From Nitrospirota bacterium (lineage in GTDB: Bacteria; JACPQY01), in the NCBI GenBank assembly GCA_016180645.1, contig JACPAV010000031.1:1-37435 (forward strand): DNA of 37,435 nt, in the 5' to 3' direction. Both the position numbers and the translations under genes were made by a program. This document shows positions 29,431-37,379 of the stretch, piece after piece. Below the pieces are notes generated by a model, which ran no database searches, was not told where the DNA came from, and saw only the letters and a program-made list of their open reading frames with translations. Each line of letters opens with the position of its first letter. Position 1 is the first letter of the stretch.

Positions 29431-31227
29431 ATGATGATCGTGAAATCGAACGTTGTAGGATATGCAAGTGAACTTTTCCGCATGCTGGCTGTCATGAGCG
29501 CGCTTCTGGCGAATCGTCCCGTCGCCGCTTCCGCCGAGGAGGAGATCCACCGCGATCCCGTCCTCCGCGCGATGCAGGCCGAACTCAAGAGGTCCATGAA
29601 AGGCCTCGGCGGCGGCAAAGGGCGGCCGAAGCCCTACTTCCTCAGCATTTGGATCCAGCAGGCCGAGGAGCGCTACGTCGAAACGGTCAGCGGCGCGGTG
29701 GTGCAGGAACATCCCGAAGACCACCCACGCCGATACGCCTCGGTGGAAGTCCGGCTCGGCTCGTATGATCTCGACAGCTCCAATCTCATCTGGGACAAGG
29801 AAGAGCACGAGAGCCTGGAGGACGACTTCGGGCCGGACGGATGGAAAGTGACCCGCGTTCCGGTGGAGGACGATCCCAAGTCGATCCGCGGCGCCCTCTG
29901 GCTGCTCGCCGACATTTCGTACAAGCGGGCGCTCAGGGATTATCAGCGCAAGACGGCGGAAGACGCCACGCTCGTCCGCGAGGCGGACCTGAAGGATTTT
30001 ACGAGGGAACAGCCCGTGGTGGCGGTCCAGCCCATCAAGCCGCTTCAGATCGATCTCGATGCCTGGCGGGATCTCGGCCGCAAAGCGACGTCCATGCTGG
30101 CGAAAGAACCGCTCCTCTACTCACCCACCTGCTGGGTACAGGGCAACCGCGTGATCGACTACTTCGTCAATTCGGAGGGAACCATCATCCGGACGTCCTC
30201 CGTCACCTACACCCTCTCCCTCACCGCCTACGCGCGAGCAGAAGATGGGGAAGCGCTGGACAGTTTCCGCTTCTACTACACGGCCAACGCCCAGGAGCTT
30301 CCGCGCGAGGCGGATTTCCTACGCGAGGCCAAGAACCTCGCCAAGGAGTTGCTCGCCCTGCGAAAGGCCGCGAAGCTCCCCCCGTTCACCGGTCCGGCCA
30401 TCCTCGCGCCCGACGTGGCCGGCGTGCTGTTCCACGAAGCGCTAGGCCACCGGCTCGAGGGCGAGCGCCAGCGCGATCCCCGCTCGGGCCAAACCTTCAA
30501 AGGCAAAGTCGGGCAGAAGATCCTCCCGGACTGGTTGAGCGTGGCCGATGATCCCTCGCTCTCCGAAGCCGGCGGCCACTCTCTTGTGGGTCATTTCGAT
30601 TTTGATAATCAAGGCGTGCCCGGCCGCCGGACGGTTCTTGTGGACCGGGGCGTGCTCAAGAACTATCTCCTCTCCCGCACTCCGTTGCCCGGCTCTCAGC
30701 TCTCGAACGGCCACGGTCGCGCGGAAAGCCCGTACCAAATCTCCATGTACGTCCCCTCCGGACCCCGGGCGCGCATGGCCGTGCTCCAGGTGACGTCGAA
30801 CAAATCGTTGACGGCGGAGGAAATGAAGCAAACCCTCATCCAGGAGGCCAAACGCCAGAAGAAACCCTTCGGCTTGATTCTCAAGAAAGCGCAGGGTGGC
30901 GATACGGACACTTATGGCGGCAATTACCAGGCGTTCCGCACGTCACCGGGCTTGGTTTACAAAATCGACGTGGACTCGGGGAAAGAGACTCTCGTGCGCG
31001 GCGTGGAAATCGTTGGGACGCCGCTGGTCACGCTGGAGAGAATCCTCGCCGTCGGCGACGAACCGGAGTCGGAGCGGGTGTGGAACGCATCCTGCGGCGC
31101 CGAAACCGGCTGGGTGCCTGTTTCCACAATCTCTCCGTCGATCCTGACCGGCCTTGTGGAGCTCCAGCGCATCACCTTGAAACCTGAACGGCCACCGCAT
31201 CTGCCGTCACCCTTCTCGGAAGAGTAG
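29431..31227 (+). CDS. exported TldD/PmbA-family metalloprotease
   Basis: 598 aa. The zinc motif of TldD, HExxxH, is present as HEALGH (H335-H340) followed by RLEGER. The C-terminal part (VLVDRGVLKNYLLSR, DTYGGNYQAFRTSPGLVYKI) matches the family. In E. coli TldD works with PmbA/TldE in the cytosol on microcin and antitoxin precursors. Here an N-terminal segment (MLAVMSALLANRPVAASA|EEE) looks like a signal peptide, so the enzyme may act outside the cytoplasm; only one partner is present. The start at 29431 has a GGAG ribosome site 7 nt upstream; starting at Met 18 (29482) would give a shorter leader. Substrate unknown. Confidence 0.85.
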   Translation: MMIVKSNVVGYASELFRMLAVMSALLANRPVAASAEEEIHRDPVLRAMQAELKRSMKGLGGGKGRPKPYFLSIWIQQAEERYVETVSGAVVQEHPEDHPRRYASVEVRLGSYDLDSSNLIWDKEEHESLEDDFGPDGWKVTRVPVEDDPKSIRGALWLLADISYKRALRDYQRKTAEDATLVREADLKDFTREQPVVAVQPIKPLQIDLDAWRDLGRKATSMLAKEPLLYSPTCWVQGNRVIDYFVNSEGTIIRTSSVTYTLSLTAYARAEDGEALDSFRFYYTANAQELPREADFLREAKNLAKELLALRKAAKLPPFTGPAILAPDVAGVLFHEALGHRLEGERQRDPRSGQTFKGKVGQKILPDWLSVADDPSLSEAGGHSLVGHFDFDNQGVPGRRTVLVDRGVLKNYLLSRTPLPGSQLSNGHGRAESPYQISMYVPSGPRARMAVLQVTSNKSLTAEEMKQTLIQEAKRQKKPFGLILKKAQGGDTDTYGGNYQAFRTSPGLVYKIDVDSGKETLVRGVEIVGTPLVTLERILAVGDEPESERVWNASCGAETGWVPVSTISPSILTGLVELQRITLKPERPPHLPSPFSEE

Positions 31228-31279
31228 CCCGTCCAGGCCTTCCCCTCCAGGAAAGACCTACCCTTTTCCCAGCCGATCG

Positions 31280-32581
31280 CTACGCCGCCGTCGGGAGCGC
31301 CCGTCCCTCGTTGCTGCGCTGCGCCCTCCACCAATGGGTATAGTTCATGCCGAGGTAGTACAGCGGGTGGGCTCGATTGGCCCAGAAACGTTTGAAGATG
31401 GAGGCCCACGAGTAGAACCGTTTCCGGAATCGGATGTAATTCTCTTCCATCTCTTCCTTGGACATGCGAGGATGCCGCCACACCAGCCTCGCCCCGCTGT
31501 AGTTCCTCCAGTTGTGATCGAATACGGTCGCCTCTCTTTTCGTCTTCTCGTAGACCTCCGTTCCCGGAAACGGCGTCAGGATCCCGGTGTTCACCATCGC
31601 CAGCTTGTTCCGCATGGCGAAATCGAGGACGTCATCGAAGGTCGAAGGCGTATCCCGTTCAAACCCGAAAATGAAAGCGCCGATCACGGTGATCCCGGCC
31701 CGGTGCATCTTGCGGATGTTCTCCTCGTAGTTCTTCACTTTGTTGAAGGCCTTGTGGGACGAGTTCAGCGTTTCCTGATCGATGGACTCGATGCCGACGA
31801 AGAGGCCGATGCACCCGGATTTCGCCGCGAGGTGAAGGAGCTTCTCGTCCCGGCAGATCAGTTCGAGCGAACCCTGGCTCCCCCACTTGATGCCGAGCGG
31901 AATCAGGGCCTCGCAAAGTTCGTAGGCGTATTTCTTCGAGAAGAAGATGTTGTCGTCCACGAAAAAGAAATTCCGCGCGGGAAACCGGCGGATCTCCTCC
32001 ACCACATGCTCCACCGGCCGGGTTCGAAACGTCTTGCCGTACATGAGCGTCACCGTGCAGAAATTGCATCCGAGCGGACAGCCCCGGCCCGCCTGAAGCA
32101 CCTGCGCGCCAAAGGTGGTCTTGGCGTCGTAGAAGAGATCTTTCCGCGGCATCGGAAGATCTTTGAGGTCGATGAGCTGCTCGGTCTGGTACACGGGCTT
32201 GAGTTTGTCCGCCTTCAAATCTTCCATGATCTCGGACCAGATCATCTCCACTTCGTTGACCACCACGGAATCGAAATGCCGTCCGCATTCCTCGGTCATG
32301 AACGAGGCGTGGCTGCCCCCGCAGATGGTGCGGACCCCCTTCCGCCGGTAGTGATCCGCCAGCCAGTAGCCGCGCGGCGCCTGGCACGACATCATGGTGA
32401 TACCGACAAAATCGGCTTTCTCTTCGAGATCGAGCGCTTCAAACTCCTCTTCGATGATCCGGATGTCGTCGAAATACGGCGTGGCAAGGGCGGCGATCAC
32501 CGCAAGATTGAGGTGATGAACGTGTTTGCCTTTGACGCCCTGGACTTCCAATCCGGCGGGCGCGATGAGGAGAAGCTTCAT
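31280..32581 (-). CDS. radical SAM protein with B12-binding-like N-terminal domain
   Basis: 433 aa. The radical SAM cluster motif CxxxCxxC is at C168, C172 and C175 (GRGCPLGCNFC). An N-terminal Rossmann-like domain of about 130 residues (LLIAPAGLEVQGVKGKHVHHL; GGSHASFMTEECGRHFDSVVVNE) resembles cobalamin-binding domains of this class, but the DxHxxG cobalamin motif is not seen, so binding may be lost. Then the TIM-barrel segments FFFVDDNIFF, GLFVGIESID and GAFIFGFERDT. Homologues include hopanoid- and lipid-modifying enzymes; the actual reaction cannot be told. Next to the aldehyde dehydrogenase in the same direction (143 nt away), but linkage is doubtful because a repeat separates them. Confidence 0.85.
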   Translation of the reverse strand: MKLLLIAPAGLEVQGVKGKHVHHLNLAVIAALATPYFDDIRIIEEEFEALDLEEKADFVGITMMSCQAPRGYWLADHYRRKGVRTICGGSHASFMTEECGRHFDSVVVNEVEMIWSEIMEDLKADKLKPVYQTEQLIDLKDLPMPRKDLFYDAKTTFGAQVLQAGRGCPLGCNFCTVTLMYGKTFRTRPVEHVVEEIRRFPARNFFFVDDNIFFSKKYAYELCEALIPLGIKWGSQGSLELICRDEKLLHLAAKSGCIGLFVGIESIDQETLNSSHKAFNKVKNYEENIRKMHRAGITVIGAFIFGFERDTPSTFDDVLDFAMRNKLAMVNTGILTPFPGTEVYEKTKREATVFDHNWRNYSGARLVWRHPRMSKEEMEENYIRFRKRFYSWASIFKRFWANRAHPLYYLGMNYTHWWRAQRSNEGRALPTAA

Positions 32582-32620
32582 CCGGGAGACACTCTACACG
32601 ACGGAGGACAATGCGCAATC

Positions 32621-32689
32621 GAGATTGCTTCGCTACGCTCGCAATGACGCAGGGTGGGTGTCATTGCGAAGGACGGGCATCGGTGCCCG
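32621..32689. repeat. inverted repeat element between ALDH and radical SAM genes
   Basis: GAGATTGCTTCGCTACGCTC followed by GCAATGAC (32621-32648) and a partial inverted copy GTCATTGCGAA (32660-32670), then a hairpin CGGGCA/TGCCCG (32674-32679 and 32684-32689). A dispersed palindromic repeat is likely; the hairpin could also stop transcription. Confidence 0.5.
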
Positions 32690-32724
32690 GACTGAAGCCA
32701 TCTCAACCAGGATTCCAGCCGCGC

Positions 32725-34158
32725 CTACAAATTGAAGACGACCATCTTGAGGGTCGTCATCTCTTCGACGGCGAAGCGCGGTCCCTCGCGACCGAGCCCG
32801 CTCTCCTTGACGCCACCGTAGGGTTGGTGGTCCACGCGGACCGTCGGAATATCGTTGATGATCACGCCGCCGACGTCGAGTTCCTGGACCGCCCGCATGG
32901 CCTTCCCGAGATCGCGCGTGAACACCCCTGCCTGCAGTCCGTAAATCGAGTCGTTGACCATTCTCAGAGCCTCGTCGAAGGTATCGAAGGGGGCCATCGC
33001 CACCACCGGCGCGAAAATCTCCGAGGCCATCACTTTCATTTCATTCCGCGCGTCCGCCAGCACCGTGGGCGTCAGCATTGCCCCTTCGCACCGCCCGCCC
33101 GTGAGAACCCGCGCGCCCTTCGCCACGGCTTCTTCGATCCATCCGTGCGCCCGCTTCGCCTCGCTCTCGCTGATCATCGGCCCCACGTCCGTGTTCGCAT
33201 CGAGTGGATTGCCCATCCGCAAAGTTTCAACGGATCGCGTCATGACGTCCTGGACTCCCTGATACAGCTTCCGATGGACGAAAATCCGCTGTACCGAAAT
33301 GCACGATTGGCCCGCCTGCGCGAATCCGCCTAGCACGCAGCGGGGGAGCGCCTTTTCGACATCGGCGTCCTCATCGATCACGACCGCGCTGTTCGACCCC
33401 AGTTCCATCGTCACTTTCTTCAGTCCCGCGCGGGCGACGATGTGCCTCCCCACCGCTGGACTTCCGGTGAACGAGATCTTCGCGATCTTGGGATGCGACA
33501 CAATCCAGTCCCCAACCGTCGCCCCCCCCCCGAAGACGATGTTCAACGCGCCGGGCGGGAGCCCGGCTTCAAGAAAGATCTCACCCAATTTGACCGACGT
33601 GATGGGCGTCTGCGACGCCGGCTTGAGCACCACGCTGCACCCCGCCGCAATGGCCGGCGCAATCTTGTGGGCCACAAGATTCAGAGGGAAATTAAACGGG
33701 GTGATCGCCCCCACGATTCCGACGGGAACACGGAGCCAGAACCCGAACCGTCCCTCGCCCGCCTTGTGCGCGTCCATCGGGAGCGTTTCCCCATGGATTC
33801 GAAGCGCCTCCTGCGCCGAAAACCTGAAGGTCTGCACGGCGCGGCCGACTTCCCCCCGCGCATCCTTGACGGGCTTCCCGGACTCCAGAGTGATCGTCCG
33901 CGCGAGGTCGTCGGCGCGCTCTTCAATCAGCCCTGACGCCTTCTCCAGAATTTCCGAGCGGCGATGCGCAGGCATCCGCGAGAGGATGCGAAAACCCGCC
34001 TCCGCCGCGCGAACGGCCTCTTCCACCTCGTCCTGACCCGCCTCGGGAACCGAGCCCACCACGCTCCCGTCGAACGGATTGCGAACCTGAATACGACGCC
34101 CCCCTCGCGAATCCTCTCGCCATTTCCCTCCAATGAGCATCCCGTGATTTTCCGCCAT
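32725..34158 (-). CDS. NAD(P)-dependent aldehyde dehydrogenase
   Basis: 477 aa, normal length. Catalytic residues are present: N156 (PFNFPLN), K179, E252 (TMELGSNS), nucleophile C286 (GQSCISVQR). The NAD-binding FTGSPAVGRHI segment and the C-terminal PYGGVKESGLGREGP are typical. It most resembles the lactaldehyde / non-phosphorylating GAPDH branch (AldA/GapN type), but substrate is not determined. The ATG at 34156-34158 is chosen for its GGGGG ribosome site and because upstream codons are not conserved-looking. Residues 210-212 (FGGGAT) are encoded by ten consecutive G (C at 33522-33531), a homopolymer that could slip. Confidence 0.93.
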   Translation of the reverse strand: MAENHGMLIGGKWREDSRGGRRIQVRNPFDGSVVGSVPEAGQDEVEEAVRAAEAGFRILSRMPAHRRSEILEKASGLIEERADDLARTITLESGKPVKDARGEVGRAVQTFRFSAQEALRIHGETLPMDAHKAGEGRFGFWLRVPVGIVGAITPFNFPLNLVAHKIAPAIAAGCSVVLKPASQTPITSVKLGEIFLEAGLPPGALNIVFGGGATVGDWIVSHPKIAKISFTGSPAVGRHIVARAGLKKVTMELGSNSAVVIDEDADVEKALPRCVLGGFAQAGQSCISVQRIFVHRKLYQGVQDVMTRSVETLRMGNPLDANTDVGPMISESEAKRAHGWIEEAVAKGARVLTGGRCEGAMLTPTVLADARNEMKVMASEIFAPVVAMAPFDTFDEALRMVNDSIYGLQAGVFTRDLGKAMRAVQELDVGGVIINDIPTVRVDHQPYGGVKESGLGREGPRFAVEEMTTLKMVVFNL

Positions 34159-34390
34159 GAATCCCCCGCCATTACCACACGAAGCCTTCCGGGGACAATG
34201 GCCTTGACAATCCGGCGATGTTGGCGGAAATTCAGCCTTACGGTAGGACGCAAAAAGGATACGGGATACCAAGGGTTGGGCCCTTGATGGATTGTCGGCT
34301 TGGTCGTCACTTTACAGTGTCTGAAGGGCCAAGCTGGAGCGCAAGAGGCACGGGTCCAGGAGGCGACTCAACCCCCGAAAACTTCAGACC

Positions 34391-34533
34391 CTTCATCGCC
34401 CGCATCCGTGGCAGATATTCTTAGAGCGTCTAACAGAATGCGTAGGGGAGGGCCTTCAGGCCCTCCCGACAAGAGGGAGCATCTGAAGATGCTCCCCTAC
34501 TTCATCGCCCGCATCCGTCGCGGATATTCTCAA
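34391..34533. repeat. 33-bp imperfect direct repeat flanking a REP doublet
   Basis: 34391-34423 and 34500-34532 are about 30/33 identical, the first 19 bases perfectly. Between them lies the doublet 34442-34500 (GTAGGGGAG, hairpin, spacer, hairpin, CTCCCCTAC), the same design as 1444-1500 (57 against 59 nt). Confidence 0.75.
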
Positions 34534-34897
34534 AGCCCTGAGCGATCCCACGCTCAAGGATCTCTCCAAGGATATCTCGGCAAAGGGACCGCTCAGCGAC
34601 GACGTCAATGCGCTGTTGCAGGGTCTTCCGGGCGATCTTGGGGTGCAATATCTGCATGGGATCTCCCAGAGGGACCCCGCCCCCGCGGCCGCCATTGCCA
34701 ACCGCGCCCTCATGACCCAGCTCCAGACCATCATGCGCTGGACGCAGATCCAGATGCTCTCCTCGTTCGCGCAGAACATGCAGCCGGCTCCCTGTAGCAG
34801 CGTTCCTGCGCAACCGCCGCCGCCACCCCCTCCTCCTCCGACCCTGGACGTCAAGGCGACCCTTGCAAACAACTTGGACTGCCCCGTGGTATCCCCC

Positions 34898-34950
34898 GTA
34901 GCGTCCGGGTTCACCCGGACGATCTTCGCCCGCCTAAAGGCCGGCGCTAC
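34898..34950. repeat. REPIN, GTAGCGTCCGG family
   Basis: GTAG head, hairpin with arms CGTCCGGG/CCCGGACG, 6-nt spacer, hairpin around TAAA with arms GCCCGCC/GGCCGGC (one mismatch), CTAC end; 53 nt. Same family at 34979, 36091, 36758 and 37380. Confidence 0.8.
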
Positions 34951-34978
34951 GGCCGTAACGTCCCCCGTACCATCCCCT

Positions 34979-35064
34979 GTAGCGTCCGGCTTCAGCCGGA
35001 CGCCTTTCGCCCGGCGAGGCCGAGTAGATCGATTCAGTCCTTGCGGCCTCGAACCGGGCGCTAC
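34979..35064. repeat. REPIN with extended right hairpin, GTAGCGTCCGG family
   Basis: Left hairpin 34979-35002 as in the other copies; the right half (about 35009-35064) has a long stem, CGCCCGG plus CGAGGCCG pairing with CGGCCTCG plus CCGGGCG, around a 21-nt loop, and ends in CTAC. The extended stem recurs almost identically at 36105-36161. Confidence 0.8.
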
Positions 35065-35234
35065 AGAGGGGTCGGGAGGCGACTTGGCTTACGGCTCACG
35101 GCCGGCTCGCCGCTTCCGGCCTTCGCAGCCGACGGGGAGCAAGAAGCCGTGGGGACCGCGGAGCTCCCCCCCCGGAGAACCTTGGCGATTCCCGATGGAG
35201 GAGTGAGCGAATGCAAGGCGTGACGGAAGAGAGA

Positions 35235-35612
35235 CTACAGCAGCCGCAGCTTCGTGACGCGCGGATCGATGATCACGTCATCGTTCTCGAAGTCCAGCTT
35301 CATGCGCCACTTCTGGAGCGTGGCCGCTCCGATAATGACCTGCTCGGAGAGATCAGGCACAAGTATGAACTCATCGGAGAACCGGTAGCCTTGGTAGTAG
35401 AAGTCCAGTCGAACGACCTCGGTGGCCGTCAGGGTGTCGCCATTACGGGCGGTGCCGAAGACGAGAGGCTTGCGCAAGGTTGTGACCTGTTCGAGGACGC
35501 GGGCGATCTCCGGCGAAATGCACGAGTACGTTGCCCCCGAATCGAAGAGGGCCGTGGCTTCATGGCTGGCCTTGAACCCTTCAAGGGTAACGGTCTTTTG
35601 GATGACGCTCAT
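35235..35612 (-). CDS. retropepsin-like aspartyl protease
   Basis: 125 aa from the ATG at 35610-35612. The catalytic motif DSGA (from D24, ALFDSGATYSCIS) and the later hydrophobic-hydrophobic-Gly motif VIIGAATLQKW match the single-domain retropepsin family, which works as a dimer. Two flap-forming strands lie between (KPLVFGTARNGDTLTATEV). Stand-alone bacterial retropepsins are mostly uncharacterised. There is no signal peptide. The frame is open 23 codons further upstream but overlaps the toxin remnant. It is the last of the minus-strand genes after the DUF433/DUF5615 remnants; a functional link is uncertain. Confidence 0.8.
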   Translation of the reverse strand: MSVIQKTVTLEGFKASHEATALFDSGATYSCISPEIARVLEQVTTLRKPLVFGTARNGDTLTATEVVRLDFYYQGYRFSDEFILVPDLSEQVIIGAATLQKWRMKLDFENDDVIIDPRVTKLRLL

Positions 35613-35811
35613 GAAGGAATGATACCACGCGTGGCCGAAGATACCACCGATCCCAACCGGCAACTGTTTTTCCCCCGACACCCTCCATGGTCAGCCCCGC
35701 GAGGGCGCGGGTGAGGATCGGATGAACAACCTCGTCCACCTGGTGACCCAGCCCCCGAAGGAAGGCTGCTGTCTGGATGCGGAGGTTCTGGTCGCAAAGG
35801 AGGCGCAGCAT
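35581..35811 (-). pseudogene. DUF5615 (PIN-like toxin) N-terminal remnant
   Basis: MLRLLCDQNLRIQTAAFLRGLGHQVDEVV is the start of a DUF5615 PIN-like toxin, with the first acidic residue in LLCDQNL. After about 29 residues the similarity stops and the frame runs on in unrelated sequence (HPILTRAL...) into the retropepsin gene. A full protein is about 110 aa, so most of the catalytic domain is lost. It starts 6 nt after the DUF433 stop, the usual toxin-antitoxin pairing. Confidence 0.6.
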
Positions 35812-35817
35812 CCAAGG

Positions 35818-36018
35818 CTACGCGGCCGGTGCTATGAAGCGGATCTCCTCATCCTGGACGACCGAGGCGGCATAGGCGACCGCCGCGCGGATGTCCTCGT
35901 CCGACAGCTCCGGGTACCCCTGAATGATCTTCGCAACATCATAACCGCCGGCCAGAAGACTCAGGATGTTGGCAACCATGATGCGGGTTCCCCGAACGAC
36001 CGGCTTGCCGTGGCACAC
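35818..36018 (-). CDS. DUF433 antitoxin-like protein, 5' end unclear
   Basis: The DUF433 core is plain: CHGKPVVRGTRIMVANIL, then GYDVAKIIQGYPELSDEDIRAAVAYA. DUF433 proteins are the antitoxin partners of DUF5615 toxins. The in-frame GTG at 36016-36018 would start within the conserved NPNVCHGKP motif; residues ERIEINPN lie upstream in the same frame up to about 36060, with no ATG, GTG or TTG before the repeat at 36091. So the true start was lost, replaced or is non-standard. With its toxin truncated, the pair is probably inactive. Confidence 0.65.
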   Translation of the reverse strand: MCHGKPVVRGTRIMVANILSLLAGGYDVAKIIQGYPELSDEDIRAAVAYAASVVQDEEIRFIAPAA

Positions 36019-36090
36019 ATTCGGGTTGATTTCGATTCGTTCTTCCGCTTCGCTGAAAATAGCACCACGCCCCCGGGCGGCGTGGCAAAC

Positions 36091-36161
36091 ACCCGGACGC
36101 TTTTCGCCCGGCGAGGCCGAGAAGATCGACTCAGTCCTTGCGGCCTCGAACCGGGCGCTAC
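36091..36161. repeat. partial REPIN with extended right hairpin
   Basis: The right half (36105-36161) is almost identical to 35009-35064, with two visible differences in the loop; the left half is degraded and only ACCCGGACG (36091-36099) remains. It lies directly upstream of the DUF433 gene on the side where its start codon should be. Confidence 0.7.
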
Positions 36162-36194
36162 AGCGGAAAAACAGTGATGCAACGAGGAACGGCC

Positions 36195-36617
36195 TCAGAC
36201 GATTCTGCGCCCGGAAACCGTTTCAATGATCCGCCTGGCCGTCTCCATCGCGGCCTTCACGGTGTAGGTCGTCACCAAGTCGCCCCCATGGTATCCGGAA
36301 ATGTGAATCTCGTGATACGCCGAATCCAGGGCCTGCATGAGCTTCCCGTTTCGGAAGGCCAAGTGCTTCTGAACCGCCTGCGCATAGGAATCGAACGACT
36401 TGGGCAGTTTCTTGGGGAGAACGCCTCGTTGAACGAGGGCACCCCTCAGAGCTTTGAGGATGGCGAGCCAGGCCGTTCCGAACGCTTCCTGCACGAGTTT
36501 GATCTTCTGATACCGGTCATTTTCCACCGGACAAGAGCGGAGGAATTCCCGGCTGTTCAGATAATACTCCACCGCTTCCTCGAAATACCGTTCGGCAAGA
36601 GCTTTCCCGTTCCTCAC
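36195..36617 (-). CDS. HEPN-like/DUF5618-like protein
   Basis: 140 aa, all helical, no signal. Pattern AERYFEEAVEYYLNSREFL, then KIKLVQEAFGTAWLAILKAL, and AYHEIHISGYHGG near the end resembles the DUF5618/HEPN-type fold, small helical proteins often found near toxin-antitoxin or defence genes. The RNase motif RxxxxH of active HEPN toxins is not evident. The start is GTG (36615-36617) with AGGA about 10 nt upstream. Position next to a DUF433/DUF5615 remnant fits an accessory island, but the role is unknown. Confidence 0.6.
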   Translation of the reverse strand: MRNGKALAERYFEEAVEYYLNSREFLRSCPVENDRYQKIKLVQEAFGTAWLAILKALRGALVQRGVLPKKLPKSFDSYAQAVQKHLAFRNGKLMQALDSAYHEIHISGYHGGDLVTTYTVKAAMETARRIIETVSGRRIV

Positions 36618-36666
36618 ACTCTCATCCTAACCTTCGCCCGCGGCTCCGTCCATTCACCCATTGCCG

Positions 36667-36751
36667 GCCAGGGACGGTGCGGTACTTGCCGAAACGAGGC
36701 AGACACAAAGTCTGCCCTTTCAACGGCGAGCGCCAGCCAGGGACGGTGCGT
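36667..36751. repeat. short direct repeats around a hairpin
   Basis: CCAGGGACGGTGCG occurs at 36667-36680 and again at 36738-36751. Between them is a perfect hairpin GGCAGAC (36698-36704), loop ACAAA, GTCTGCC (36710-36716). It lies just upstream of the REPIN at 36758. Confidence 0.7.
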
Positions 36752-36757
36752 CCCCCG

Positions 36758-36814
36758 TAGCGTCCGGGTTTACCCGGACGTTGGGAGATCGCCCGCCTAA
36801 AGGCGGGCGCTACA
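36758..36814. repeat. REPIN, GTAGCGTCCGG family
   Basis: GTAG, hairpin with arms CGTCCGGG/CCCGGACG, 9-nt spacer, hairpin CGCCCGCC-TAAA-GGCGGGCG, CTAC; 57 nt. It ends 17 nt before the start codon of the membrane protein at 36832. Confidence 0.85.
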
Positions 36815-36831
36815 GGGAGCACTACTCAAAA

Positions 36832-37216
36832 TGTCAGCCCTGACGCTCGAACAGGCCGCCTCGTACCAGCAAATCCTCCGGATGCAGGCGGACAATCTCG
36901 GTTACTTCAAGCCCGGTTCGGCCTACGCCCTCCTGGCCTACGCCATCGTATCGGTTGCATTCGGTTGGATCGCCTGGAAAGTCGCAACCAAGAACGAGTG
37001 GACCCGCCTCGGCTGGCTCATCTGGATTGCCGTCGAATGGGGCCTGTTCATCCCGGCTTCATACTCAACGCAGCAACAGATTCGACGTTCTTTCAGACCC
37101 TGGACAATGACCTCTGGATGGACACGATCGGCGCGGCGCTGTGCCTCGGAGTACTGGCCGCCGTGCTGTTGCGGCTCGTTCTCAAGGCCATCCTGCCCGT
37201 CTTCCGCCGAGTCTGA
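36832..37216 (+). pseudogene. small membrane protein with a frameshift
   Basis: From the ATG at 36832 the frame reads MSALTLEQAASYQQILRM and two membrane segments (AYALLAYAIVSVAFGWIAW; LGWLIWIAVEWGLFIPA), then becomes implausible (IRRSFRPWTMTSGWT). Another frame carries on from about 37070 with DSTFFQTLDNDLWMDTIGA and a third segment (LCLGVLAAVLLRLVL), ending at 37216. One added base near 37065-37080 would give a protein of about 128 aa with three helices. It may be an assembly error or a real mutation. An AGGGAG ribosome site lies about 12 nt before the ATG. No family recognised. Confidence 0.55.
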
Positions 37217-37379
37217 CACGTCTTCGAGCGCGGCCGCGGCTCCGAACCCGTTCGGAGCCGGGCGGCAACGAGGCCGCAACCAGTCTCCTTTTCCGAGGTG
37301 GGCGCTTCGGCCTCCGAGCGCATTTCGGGGTTGTCAAATCATTAGGGTTACATCTGCCGCGGGCCGGATCCTTTTCTTC

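Larger units (their letters stand above)
34300..35206 (+). pseudogene. secreted Pro-rich protein gene interrupted by a REP doublet
   Basis: From 34300 the frame reads LVVTLQCLKGQAGAQEA, a weak signal peptide, then PSSPASVADILRA and a REP doublet insertion (34442-34500). In another frame, from about 34502, the same words return as PSSPASVADILKALSDPTL and continue through DDVNALLQGLPGDLGVQYL, TQLQTIMRWTQIQML and a run of nine prolines to about 34890. The offset between copies is 109 nt, which shifts the frame by one. Beyond 34898 the open frame runs only through REP doublets and is not real coding. The ancestral product looks like a small exported helical protein with a proline tract. Between 34870 and 35234 I see no other gene. 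Confidence 0.55.

Noticed and set aside
33299-34036. 245-codon plus-strand frame opposite the aldehyde dehydrogenase
   Set aside because: Antisense of a gene with complete catalytic residues.
34200-34240. TTGACA at 34203 as a promoter for the plus-strand region
   Set aside because: The box at the right spacing (GAAATT) is a poor -10 and the downstream gene is a pseudogene.
34898-35206. Continuation of the proline-rich protein
   Set aside because: The open frame only reads through REP doublets, giving the same words (VASGFTRT, VASGFSRT) that appear in unrelated frames elsewhere.
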